A stretch of DNA of 64,000 nucleotides from Arthrobacter sp. ISL-85. Lineage in GTDB: Bacteria; Actinomycetota; Actinomycetes; Actinomycetales; Micrococcaceae. Positions 55,724-63,448 of this stretch are shown piece by piece. The translations under genes and the position numbers were made by a program. The stretch spans positions 1 through 64,000 of the forward strand of contig NZ_JAGGPQ010000026.1 of NCBI RefSeq assembly GCF_018613675.1, given 5' to 3'. The first letter of the stretch is position 1; every line of letters begins with the position of its first letter. The notes beneath the pieces were generated by a model, which saw nothing but the letters and a program-made list of their open reading frames with translations, did no database searches and was not told the origin of the DNA.

Positions 55724-55844
55724 GGAAGCGGGGCCGAACGACATGACATTTTTTGTCGTGAGAAGATTTGATAAGAGTTCGCGTTGAGCAGTTTTGCCGT
55801 TGTCGCAACTGCAACCGCGGCGGATAAACGATCAAGGGGGAAAC

Positions 55845-56909
55845 TTGGCCAAGGCTGACTGGTGGCACACAATGCGCGAGGCTCGGCGCCAAGCTTGTGT
55901 CGCGGTTGACTTCTATAACAGGCCAGGCGAGCGCCAAAGCTATGCTGATTTTGTTGTTCACATGCACTTGGCATGGCAAAACCTTCTTCACGCCCAGCTT
56001 ATGAGGAAGAAAACCAACATCTACTTCCGAGCATCTAAGGGCAGTCGCCTCTACAAGCGAGATAAGTACGGGCAAAAACAGTCATGGGACCTGCAAACTT
56101 GCCTGGATGTTTCATATAAGGAGCATGACCCGATTCGGCTGAACGTAGAGTTCTTCATAGGTCTGCGGAATTCAATCGAGCACCGTTTCGAAAGAAGCTT
56201 GTTGATCGCCACAGCAGCTCATGCTCATGCCTACGTAATCAACTTCGAAGCCGAACTCACGCGGCACTTTGGTGCAACGGAGTCCCTTGCTGACGAACTA
56301 AGATTTCCGGTGTTTGTGCAGTCACTTTCGCCCGAAGGCATGGATGAGCAAAGAAACCTCCGCCGCGGCCTGCCATTGGAAGCGAAGACGTACATTTCAG
56401 AGTTCGAGGCCACTATCCCCGCTGCTATCCGCCAGGATCCTCGTTTCGAGTACAGAATCCAGCTTCAGCCAATCCGCGGAGTCAAGGACGAAGCGGACCT
56501 GGCCTTCAAATTCGTAAACGCCAAAGAGCTTTCAGAGGAAGAGTTAGCAGAAGCCATAGCAGCCGGAAAAACGGGAAAGGTGCTTATCTTCGAAAAGTTG
56601 AAAGCCAATGGCTTCGACGACGAGATGCTTCCTGCTGCTGCAGCCAATGCCGTCCAGGAGCAAACTAAGTTCCGATTCTCCGTGAACGACTTCACGAAAA
56701 TGCGGCATCGAGATGGTGTAGGTCCTAAGAAGGGTCATGGCGCCTCCGCCACCTTCGCCGATGGCACAAACTGCATCTATAGCAAGGCCCACAAGAATCA
56801 CGTCTACACGAAGGCTTATGTGGCCACACTAATTCAGGAACTGTCGGACCCCGAAAAGCATGAAAAGGCACTTGGGCGCACTCCCGAACCTTCCGTCCCT
56901 GAGGCCTGA
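55845..56909 (+). CDS. DUF3644/HEPN-like protein, possible defence nuclease
   Basis: A 354-residue protein starting at TTG 55845 behind AAGGGGG. The N-terminal half is helical and ends in FFIGLRNSIEHRFERSLL, where R108-x4-H113 fits the catalytic R-x4-6-H motif of HEPN ribonucleases; DUF3644 is, as I recall, a HEPN-related family. The middle has an acidic helix (ELSEEELAEAIAAG) and the C-terminus a region with GADGTNCIYSKAHKNHVYTK-like aromatic and His residues. Its codons are visibly richer in A and T than the transfer genes, suggesting separate acquisition. It is divergent from the transfer operon. A role in anti-phage or addiction function is inferred. Confidence 0.65.
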   Translation: MAKADWWHTMREARRQACVAVDFYNRPGERQSYADFVVHMHLAWQNLLHAQLMRKKTNIYFRASKGSRLYKRDKYGQKQSWDLQTCLDVSYKEHDPIRLNVEFFIGLRNSIEHRFERSLLIATAAHAHAYVINFEAELTRHFGATESLADELRFPVFVQSLSPEGMDEQRNLRRGLPLEAKTYISEFEATIPAAIRQDPRFEYRIQLQPIRGVKDEADLAFKFVNAKELSEEELAEAIAAGKTGKVLIFEKLKANGFDDEMLPAAAANAVQEQTKFRFSVNDFTKMRHRDGVGPKKGHGASATFADGTNCIYSKAHKNHVYTKAYVATLIQELSDPEKHEKALGRTPEPSVPEA

Positions 56910-57000
56910 GGGGCTGGGGCTGCTCCCGCTGCTGTGCGTACGCAAAGATCGACTCATAAGCCAGAATGCCTGCTCGGTGCTGTAGTAACGCGAGCGATGT

Positions 57001-58122
57001 CTACCGCTCTAAAAGGTTGAAGTAAGCAGTCCCAGTGTTCCAGCTGATCGGATGTAGCAACGTCCCCACGTCCGGGTTCAGAGCGCTCCACATCATGCCG
57101 TTGCCTGCGTAGATGCCCACGTGGCCCCAGTTATCAGGCCCCTGCGGATTCTGAACCACCAAGTCCCCCGGCTGCGGATCGTCGGTCCGTACCCCACCAC
57201 GCCACTGCTCTACCCGAGGCAGTTGGACACCAGCCTGTTGATAGATCCATTGCACGTAGCCCGAACAGTCCCATGCTTTGAATGAAGCGCCACCCCATAC
57301 ATACCGTCCGCCTAGACCTTCCTGCGTGAACCGCAGGATATCCTGGCGGAGCTGACTCAGGTTTTTCCAAGAGGCCGCAGGACCTACTTTGGGCGCTGAA
57401 GATGAGCAAGGAGCTGGCGACGTATCCGTTTCCAACGCAGCCACGACTGCTGTCGCCGCACGCTCCCAACGCGCATAGAGCTCCGGAAATGCTGATACTT
57501 GGACGGCCTGAGCTGCGGGGCCTTTGTCCATTGCCTGCCAACCGGGGATGTCGAGCAGCCCTCGAGGACTTCCTCGGTTGGGACCCAAAGGGCCGCCGTA
57601 GAAGGCGCGGGCGTTGTAGAAGACGTCCATAAGCTGCTCAACGCTCCCCCATCCCGCCGTGGGACGTTGTTGGGCCGAGCCTATTGAGTCGTGGTCGCTC
57701 CCAACGCCGTCATTCGGAAAGCCCATGGAAGCCGGCACCCTGGGGTTTGCGAGCACGCGCAAACTCGACTCCTGCATCGACATCATGATGGCAATGATCT
57801 GTCCCGAACGGGGTACGCCAAGCTCTTCTCCGACCCCAATGTACGCGCGAGCCACACTTTCCTGTCGCGAGTTCAGCTCGTATAGCAACTGGCTGCCATC
57901 GCGGACCTCCAGCCCATCGCCAGTCCCCTTGCCCGCGCTGAGAGATGCAGCATCAGCCGGAGCACAAGCGAAAGTTGGCTCGCCTCTCAGACCTGCAAGT
58001 AGAGCGACACCCGCGACGAACGCCATCAGGCCGAGAAGCACAAGGACAGTCCCAGCGGCAGCGACACCCTTTAGCAGCGCCCGTCGCCTGACCAGACCTG
58101 CCACGGCGACGAGGCCGACCAT
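57001..58122 (-). CDS. NlpC/P60 peptidoglycan hydrolase with lysozyme-like domain (VirB1-type)
   Basis: A 373-residue secreted or anchored wall hydrolase. An N-terminal membrane helix (AAAGTVLVLLGLMAFVAGVA) precedes a lysozyme-like region (GQIIAIMMSMQESSLRVLANP with a candidate catalytic Glu). The C-terminal NlpC/P60 domain has Cys near 286 (AWDCSGYVQWIY), the PGDLVV turn and His near 334 (WGHVGIYAG). It opens the cell wall for the transfer channel. It overlaps the upstream gene by one base. Confidence 0.88.
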   Translation of the reverse strand: MVGLVAVAGLVRRRALLKGVAAAGTVLVLLGLMAFVAGVALLAGLRGEPTFACAPADAASLSAGKGTGDGLEVRDGSQLLYELNSRQESVARAYIGVGEELGVPRSGQIIAIMMSMQESSLRVLANPRVPASMGFPNDGVGSDHDSIGSAQQRPTAGWGSVEQLMDVFYNARAFYGGPLGPNRGSPRGLLDIPGWQAMDKGPAAQAVQVSAFPELYARWERAATAVVAALETDTSPAPCSSSAPKVGPAASWKNLSQLRQDILRFTQEGLGGRYVWGGASFKAWDCSGYVQWIYQQAGVQLPRVEQWRGGVRTDDPQPGDLVVQNPQGPDNWGHVGIYAGNGMMWSALNPDVGTLLHPISWNTGTAYFNLLER

Positions 58123-58868
58123 CAGTAGACGATTCGGTCCGGGGTCGCATAGAAGGCAACCATGGCGCAGTGGTCAGCAGGAGCTGTAACCGCCGGCGGG
58201 CAGTTCAGCATCACCGTTATAGGTGCTGAATAAGTGTTTCGATCCCTGCTGGTCTCATCGACCACTTGCACAATCACAGTGCACACATGAAGGCCCGCCC
58301 AGGGAGGTGGGAATTCCTGAACTTTGGCCAACTCAAGATCGCAGCGAACAGATTGCGCTGTGCCGGTCCGCCGCGCCGACTGCTGTCCAAGGCTCGCAAA
58401 GGAAGTGGCAGTCACGCCAGTGGCCTCGAACTCTTTGACCAACACCGAAAAGGGATTGGATCCATCGGGGAGCAACTTCCACCACGAGCGCACCCGTGCG
58501 TACACATCCGAGTACGACGACGAGCGGCTGTCCCAGGTGTAGATTTCCCTTGCAGCCTCAACAGCGAGCACGCGGAAGTCCCTTGTTGGAGAAAGATCAA
58601 CAGGTGAGGCAGGTGCGGCCGCATCGGTTTCGCCAGGGACAGCAGGGGGCGCGCCCGTTGCCTTGGGCGCCATGGAAGCTGCCGACGCTGAAGGCGTGCT
58701 TGCTGTCGGGCCTTGGGCCGACACCGCACCCGGCCTATGGCCCGGCCAGAATAGGAAGAGGAGACCGCCTATCAGCAAGACAACGAAGAGTACGGCAACG
58801 AACGAGCGCTGGCGGCCCACCGCATGGAGTGTGCGCAGTACCCGGCTTCCCGTCCCCCAGCCAACCAT
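58122..58868 (-). CDS. VirB8/TcpC-like single-helix conjugation protein
   Basis: A 248-residue protein with one N-terminal helix (SFVAVLFVVLLIGGLLFLF), a Pro/Ala/Ser-rich linker of about 45 residues, and an extracytoplasmic domain. That domain has VLAVEAAREIYTWDSRSSSYSDVY, WWKLLPDGSN and WAGLHVCTVIVQVVDETS. This matches the anchor-linker-NTF2-like plan of VirB8/TcpC channel proteins. It lies between the sigma factor gene (3-base gap) and the NlpC/P60 gene (1-base overlap), so all three are one operon. Confidence 0.65.
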   Translation of the reverse strand: MVGWGTGSRVLRTLHAVGRQRSFVAVLFVVLLIGGLLFLFWPGHRPGAVSAQGPTASTPSASAASMAPKATGAPPAVPGETDAAAPASPVDLSPTRDFRVLAVEAAREIYTWDSRSSSYSDVYARVRSWWKLLPDGSNPFSVLVKEFEATGVTATSFASLGQQSARRTGTAQSVRCDLELAKVQEFPPPWAGLHVCTVIVQVVDETSRDRNTYSAPITVMLNCPPAVTAPADHCAMVAFYATPDRIVY

Positions 58869-58871
58869 GGC

Positions 58872-59771
58872 TTAGGCGGTCTGCCTGTTGGCCTCGTGCT
58901 GGAGCACACGCCAAGCTGTCCGGTACAACTGCCGCGCGAAGCCGATGTTCACGGCGACATACCGCTCAGTGACACCAAGCTCGGTCGCTAGCGCCGCCAT
59001 CTGCACGGACCTAGGCAGGCCGCGCAGCCCTGGACGGACTATGGTCTCCGCGACTCTTCTCAGAACAGCAGTGGGAAGGCAATCGGCAGCGCATCGGCAA
59101 AGACCTTCCATGCTTAGCCCCGGCTCGGGGTGGCAGTTCAGGGCGGCATTGATCGTCATAGCGGTCTGCCGCACGACAGTAACGGCGTGCCAGCGTCGTC
59201 TGTCTCTTGGCGATGGCGGTCCGTAGTGCCGAGGCCCAACCAGACTAGAGACAGCGAGTTGCCACGTGTCCTCCTTGACGTTTCTCTGCACCAAGCCGAG
59301 CATGGCCTGCGCCCACGCGTGGTCGACATACCTCTCAGTGCTGTCCAAACCCAACCCTGCGCCGATGACAGCGAGGACTTCAGGTGACGCTTCCATCGTC
59401 GAGAAATCCATAAGCAGCGGCAAAGTCTGATGACTGAGTTCGCGCCGGACGTGTGCCGCGCACATTTTGTTGCAGACACCCTGGACCCAAGCTTCGAACG
59501 GAATTCCCGGCAACTCCCGGTAGCGCCCCTTCGTCACCCCGTCCCAGACCGCGACCCGAATGTCCTGCATAATGTCGTCCACATCGCAGGTGCGCCCAAT
59601 CCGTGCCAGGCGGGAGACGACGTAACCCTGCACGCTGTTCACCGCGCTCATAATTTGGTCGATCGGGACGTTGGATTGCCCTGCCGCAGGAGGGTTCAGC
59701 AACGAGACGTCGACAGAGATGGTCTTGGAGGGTTCCGAGCTATGTTGAATTGGCCTAGCGTCGATTTCCAC
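58872..59771 (-). CDS. Sigma-70-like (ECF-type) sigma factor inside the transfer cluster
   Basis: A 299-residue protein from GTG 59771. Residues about 40-110 resemble sigma region 2: YVVSRLARIGRTCDVDDIMQDI, VWDGVTKGRYRELPGIPFEAW, VQGVCNKMCAAHVRR. Residues about 261-290 form a region-4-like helix-turn-helix (LATELGVTERYVAVNIGFAR). The spacer between is longer than in ordinary ECF factors. Being first in an operon with a VirB8-like protein and the wall hydrolase suggests it directs polymerase to transfer promoters. No anti-sigma gene is adjacent. Confidence 0.7.
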   Translation of the reverse strand: MEIDARPIQHSSEPSKTISVDVSLLNPPAAGQSNVPIDQIMSAVNSVQGYVVSRLARIGRTCDVDDIMQDIRVAVWDGVTKGRYRELPGIPFEAWVQGVCNKMCAAHVRRELSHQTLPLLMDFSTMEASPEVLAVIGAGLGLDSTERYVDHAWAQAMLGLVQRNVKEDTWQLAVSSLVGPRHYGPPSPRDRRRWHAVTVVRQTAMTINAALNCHPEPGLSMEGLCRCAADCLPTAVLRRVAETIVRPGLRGLPRSVQMAALATELGVTERYVAVNIGFARQLYRTAWRVLQHEANRQTA

Positions 59772-59886
59772 GACTTCCCGCTTTGTTCAGATCGATTAGT
59801 TAGCAGAGTCGCTGAAGAGGCCACTCGCGGACGTGGATACGCAGATCCAGCAACGATCAGTAGAAGCTACAGGAATTATTGTCGAA

Positions 59887-59901
59887 GATACTTATAGTAT
59901 C
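59887..59901. promoter_or_regulatory. Palindrome GATACTTATAGTATC in divergent promoter region
   Basis: Perfect 6-bp arms with a 3-base spacer between the sigma factor gene and the winged-helix gene at 59953. TATAGT inside it (59894-59899) can serve as a -10 element, so a protein bound here would block transcription. Likely operator of the adjacent winged-helix protein. Confidence 0.5.
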
Positions 59902-59952
59902 GTCAAGGTTGCCGTTCTTACTTTTTCAGCAACCTTCGGGAAGAATGTGGCT

Positions 59953-60276
59953 ATGCCGCGGATTACCCAGCCAAACGACGCAGCCTGGTCGGCCGACGTT
60001 GAGGCTGCCGTCGCTACCTTCGGCAACCGGTCGCGAAACGAAATTCTCCGATTCCTAACGGCTAACGGACCAGCGACGCGCGGCGACATTGTCGCCGCAG
60101 TCAGCGCCGGCGAACCCAGCGTTGCCAAGCACCTCGCGGCCTTGGAGGACGCGGGCGTGGTGATAGTCGACGTCGAACCTGGGCGCCGGCACGGACGGTC
60201 GCCCCGGTATTCTGCCAACGCAGTCCGAATACAGGAACTGCTGAACGCGCACCTAAGCTACCTGCTCGAGAAGTAG
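59953..60276 (+). CDS. Winged-helix (ArsR/MarR-like) regulator 1
   Basis: A 107-residue protein. ATG 59953 begins the conserved part; the frame is open to 59833 but crosses the palindrome. The DNA-binding core is FGNRSRNEILRFLTANGPAT, AAVSAGEPSVAKHLAALEDAG and the wing VDVEPGRRHGRSPRYSA, with a C-terminal dimer helix. Metal-binding cysteines of ArsR sensors are absent. It resembles the protein encoded at 61013-61267 (NRxR then LRFL-x-A-x-GP), so the two are probably paralogues. Confidence 0.7.
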   Translation: MPRITQPNDAAWSADVEAAVATFGNRSRNEILRFLTANGPATRGDIVAAVSAGEPSVAKHLAALEDAGVVIVDVEPGRRHGRSPRYSANAVRIQELLNAHLSYLLEK

Positions 60277-60311
60277 TCGCAGCGCTGCGACAGCGGTCGC
60301 ACCTATTCGAC

Positions 60312-60809
60312 CTACTCCGCTGCTTCACCCGTGTCTGACGACGAACCCGCCGCTGCTTGCTCACCCTCCGGCCGTCGGCTGATGTCCCTGTTCAAATACT
60401 CCGTGATGGCACGAAGGGTCTCCGGGGACACATCACCAAGAGTCCTGGCCGCAAAGGTCTTCACACGGGCTGCGCGCAGGGACTTCACAAACTCAAGCTG
60501 TGAATCAATGCGCTCGGGCAGGTCAGCGGCCTCGCCACCCTGCAGATACCCAGGGTCGACATTGAAAATTTCACACAGAGCTCCAAGCAATGCCGGGTCA
60601 CTGACGAGTCTCCCCGTGCCGTCCTTCATGTAGAACCAGCGGGCCCTGGAAAGCTTGATTCCCCTGCTCTGCAGCTTCTGCTGAACCTCACGGAACGTGA
60701 CGGGCAGACCTCGCTCGGCAACCACAACATCTAGCAGAAGGTTCAGGCGTCGCGCCAACTCTGCTTGCGGAGACAAGCCAGCACTGAATGCCCCTTGGTC
60801 AGAAGACAA
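60312..60809 (-). CDS. EspR-like helix-turn-helix regulator
   Basis: A 165-residue protein from TTG 60809, which has an AGGAGGGAGG site a few bases upstream; the open frame to 61064 crosses the divergent operator and is unlikely. The sequence LARRLNLLLDVVVAERGLPV, FREVQQKLQSRGIKLSRARWFY, DPALLGALCEIFNVDPGYL and ISRRPEG-containing tail parallel mycobacterial EspR in order and spacing. EspR-type proteins bind DNA as dimers and often control secretion or lipid genes. The palindrome at 60936-60957 lies between this gene and the divergent winged-helix gene, so autoregulation is likely. Confidence 0.75.
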   Translation of the reverse strand: MSSDQGAFSAGLSPQAELARRLNLLLDVVVAERGLPVTFREVQQKLQSRGIKLSRARWFYMKDGTGRLVSDPALLGALCEIFNVDPGYLQGGEAADLPERIDSQLEFVKSLRAARVKTFAARTLGDVSPETLRAITEYLNRDISRRPEGEQAAAGSSSDTGEAAE

Positions 60810-60935
60810 GACCCGCCTCCCTCCTGGTCCAATGCGTAAGTCGGCTCTGGTGCCCAGTGTATTCCTCTGGCGAACGCCGCCTGCAACGAGGGCTGCCGGG
60901 ACACTTCCAACCCCGCGCGGATGAGAGTATGGTTT

Positions 60936-60957
60936 CCCTGTAGACCCGTCTACAGGG
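60936..60957. promoter_or_regulatory. Extended palindrome with GTAGACCCGTCTAC core (right copy)
   Basis: Ten-bp perfect arms, CCCTGTAGAC (60936-60945) and its complement (60948-60957), around CC. The inner 14 bases (60940-60953) are identical to 39255-39268. It lies between the divergent EspR-like gene and the winged-helix gene at 61013. Confidence 0.7.
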
Positions 60958-61012
60958 GGTTCAACCCTCCCAACGTCATTCGGTGGTGGTCTCCTTGGTA
61001 GAGGACATACTG

Positions 61013-61267
61013 ATGAACCGGACGCGAAGCCGACTCCTTCGCTTCCTGATCGCGCAGGGTCCATCGTCTTGCGCAGATGCAGCTCTCGCCTTGGACCTGT
61101 CGATGTCCACGGTCCGTCGACAAATTCGGTTGCTGTGCGGTGCAGGCTTTGTCAGGCCAACAGCGGGAACTTTCAGCGCCCAGCTAGGCCATATTGAGGA
61201 GCAGCTTCAAGAGCTTTCGGCTACGTTCCAACCTCCTGTCACCGACTTCAGGAAGCCGGCAAACTGA
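61013..61267 (+). CDS. Winged-helix regulator 2 (84 residues)
   Basis: Begins at ATG 61013, eight bases after GAGGA. MNRTRSRLLRFLIAQGPSSC, AALALDLSMSTVRRQIRLLC and GAGFVRPTAG form a minimal winged-helix domain, and QLGHIEEQLQELSATF a C-terminal helix likely for dimerisation. It resembles winged-helix regulator 1 at 59953-60276. It is divergent from the EspR-like gene across the shared palindrome and may be a co-regulator of it. Confidence 0.65.
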   Translation: MNRTRSRLLRFLIAQGPSSCADAALALDLSMSTVRRQIRLLCGAGFVRPTAGTFSAQLGHIEEQLQELSATFQPPVTDFRKPAN

Positions 61268-61765
61268 GCGAGCTCGGCCCGCCCTCTTGCGAAAACTGAT
61301 TGGGCCTAGGCCGCTCGACATAGATTCGATGGTCTGCTGTGGGCACTCTTATCTGTCAACGGTTGAGACGTTGATTAGCGGGCGTGACTCCGCCAACCGT
61401 TTGCCCCAGCCGTGCTGTTTCTCATTGGTGCTCACCAACTTCAGATCAGCCGGCCCAAACGGGTCTGGAAAAGCTTGGGCTTTCGCTCTCCGCTGCAAGC
61501 GGTCGGTACGGGAGGTACATGACCATCGTCGTTGGGCTGGCGTCCGAGGCCGAACGTCGTGGGCACCGTTGGTCTCCCCGTCAGGTAGACCTGGCCCTGT
61601 TTGCTTTGGGCGGTCAAACGAGGATCAGCTAAAGACTTTTCAAACCACATGGTATTGGGGCTCAATCACGGGCCATCGTCTAGGTTCTGGGCGCGAGACC
61701 CCACAAGCATCACTGACGTCAGATCTTGAGGCAGTAACCGGCCGGTCCCGGGATCCGTGTGCGAG
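61268..61765. other. Gene-poor stretch with a possible glycosylase-fold C-terminal remnant
   Basis: Near 61440-61632 on the plus strand a frame reads RYMTIVVGLASEAERRGHRW and then SPRQVDLALFALGG. It recalls the end of the 8-oxoguanine-glycosylase-fold proteins found in Actinobacteria. Upstream frames are broken and no start is seen. Otherwise nothing is supported. Confidence 0.3.
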
Positions 61766-62431
61766 CTACAGGTCTCCAAGCGTGGGCAGCGGCGCAACCG
61801 CAAGGTCGACGGCGGATTCGACTGCGGCTCGGCGCGCGTCGGTCGGTTCTTCAAGGAGCAACCGGATTGGGTGGATCAGTGCGACAAGCCGGGGCGACCG
61901 AATCGTTGCGAGGCCCTCCACCGAAGCGGCAAGCGATTCAGTGACCAAGACGTCTACGCCTTCTCCGAACGCACGCGAGTGGTAGCCGTTCGGGGCAACG
62001 TAGCTGCCGCCGATCGCGATGCCGCCCAGGAGCGCCAGCAGAGGTGTCCGGATTCCATCCGGAACATCGCCGGCCGCGACAGCTGCGATGAACGGCACTG
62101 CATGGGCCGTTGCCTGGTAGACCGTGCCCTGGTGGCAGATGTTCGAGTAAAGGGCGTTGAATGCCTGGCCAGGGTCGGTTCGCAGGGCAGCAAGGGAACG
62201 TACAACGTCGCCGTCAATGTTCGTAGGGAAGCCCGCACCGGGGCCCAGCGAGACGGCGCTTTTCCCGTAGGCGTGCTCCAGCTGGCTCCAGTCGACCTGG
62301 TCAGGTTCGGACAGCGCCACGAAGCCTGTCCAGTTCGGTTGGCACGGGGCATCCATGAAAGGAAGAGTAGCCGCGAGAAGCGTTCGAAGGTCGGGGTAGG
62401 TGTGGCTACTGGCACCAACCAGGGAGCTCAC
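61766..62431 (-). CDS. HEAT-repeat-like protein of unknown function
   Basis: Open from GTG 62431 (221 residues); ATG 62356 would give 196 residues beginning MDAPCQPNW and is also possible. The stretch VDWSQLEHAYGKS, DPGQAFNALYSNICHQGTVY and QATAHAVPFIAAVAA matches a family common in Streptomyces with HEAT/PBS-type helical repeats. The family has no defined role that I know. It is nine bases downstream of the LysR gene on the same strand. Confidence 0.6.
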   Translation of the reverse strand: MSSLVGASSHTYPDLRTLLAATLPFMDAPCQPNWTGFVALSEPDQVDWSQLEHAYGKSAVSLGPGAGFPTNIDGDVVRSLAALRTDPGQAFNALYSNICHQGTVYQATAHAVPFIAAVAAGDVPDGIRTPLLALLGGIAIGGSYVAPNGYHSRAFGEGVDVLVTESLAASVEGLATIRSPRLVALIHPIRLLLEEPTDARRAAVESAVDLAVAPLPTLGDL

Positions 62432-62440
62432 ACCGGTGCC

Positions 62441-63337
62441 TTAGGATTTCTTAGCGACGTACCGCCTGGCGTGAACGACCAGCCGGGTAGTCAATGGCGA
62501 GGCGCCGTTGCGGAGCCAGACCAGTACCGTCGGCATGGGAAGGGACACCCCGGCAAACGGGCGCCACACAACTCCGGGCGGATCGCCCGGTACCACCTGA
62601 TGCGGCGTTTTGAAAGACACCCCAAGACCGGCGGCCACCAGGCTCATGGTCGTCGCAATGCTCGGGGACCAGCGGTGCGGCCCGGGAATCATTCCACCGC
62701 CCATTAGAAGCCCCAATACGCGTTCACGAACGTCCGGGTCGCCGTCGCGCTGTAACCAGATCAAGGCCTGCCCGTTCAGATCGGCGGGGGCGATCGCTGC
62801 AAGCTTTGAAAGCGGACTGCCGGACGGAAGAGCAACCCCCATCGGCTCGGTCTCCAGGGTAAGCACGCCGAGCCGTTCGTCCGAGGGTGGCACGGCGTGA
62901 ATGAACACAGCGTCGAACTCTCCGTCAAGAAGCTTCTGGACCCCTTCCCTTGCTGCCGCAAGTTTAACCTCTACCCCCGGTGCATTCTCACCTGAACCCA
63001 GGCCGCTAAGCAGCTCAGCCAACAGCGGGTACGCGACTCCCACGGCCACGCCCAGTTTGAGGGTGCCGGGCGGAGGACTGCGTAATTCTTCCATTGCTGC
63101 CGCCGCGGCATCGTGGGCCTCAATGATATGGGCAGCCTCTTCCCGGAGGCGTCGGCCTGCGTCCGTGAGTGCAACGTGATTGTGGGTTCGGTCCAAGAGC
63201 CGGAGCCCCAGGTCTTTTTCCAGGGCTTTGAGCTCCTGGCTCAGTGCAGGCTGGGCGATGTGGAGCCGGGCGGCGGCCTTACCGAAATGCAGTTCCTCGG
63301 CCAGTACAAGGAATCGCCGGAGTTGGCGGAGTTCCAT
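62441..63337 (-). CDS. LysR-family transcriptional regulator
   Basis: A 298-residue regulator. The N-terminal winged helix MELRQLRRFLVLAEELHFGK, AARLHIAQPALSQELKALE, LGLRLLDRTHNHVALTDAG is typical, followed by a periplasmic-binding-protein-like effector domain (GTLKLGVAVGVAYPLLAELL, FDAVFIHAVPP, ATTMSLVAAGLGVSF). It is divergent from the alpha/beta hydrolase gene 111 bases away and probably activates that gene in response to a small molecule. Confidence 0.93.
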   Translation of the reverse strand: MELRQLRRFLVLAEELHFGKAAARLHIAQPALSQELKALEKDLGLRLLDRTHNHVALTDAGRRLREEAAHIIEAHDAAAAAMEELRSPPPGTLKLGVAVGVAYPLLAELLSGLGSGENAPGVEVKLAAAREGVQKLLDGEFDAVFIHAVPPSDERLGVLTLETEPMGVALPSGSPLSKLAAIAPADLNGQALIWLQRDGDPDVRERVLGLLMGGGMIPGPHRWSPSIATTMSLVAAGLGVSFKTPHQVVPGDPPGVVWRPFAGVSLPMPTVLVWLRNGASPLTTRLVVHARRYVAKKS

Positions 63338-63448
63338 GGCTCATCATAAGAATTTGTGATCGTCCGAGTCCATAGCGGTCTTGGACGGCAGGGTGCGGCC
63401 GGACGTCCAATAAAGGGGACAGGTAAACCGCTCGGAAAGGTGAAGACA

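Noticed and set aside
39255..60957. The two 14-base palindromes as attachment sites of an integrative element
   Set aside because: No integrase is visible and the flanks beyond 14 bases differ; an operator explains the placement better, though ends of an element are not excluded.
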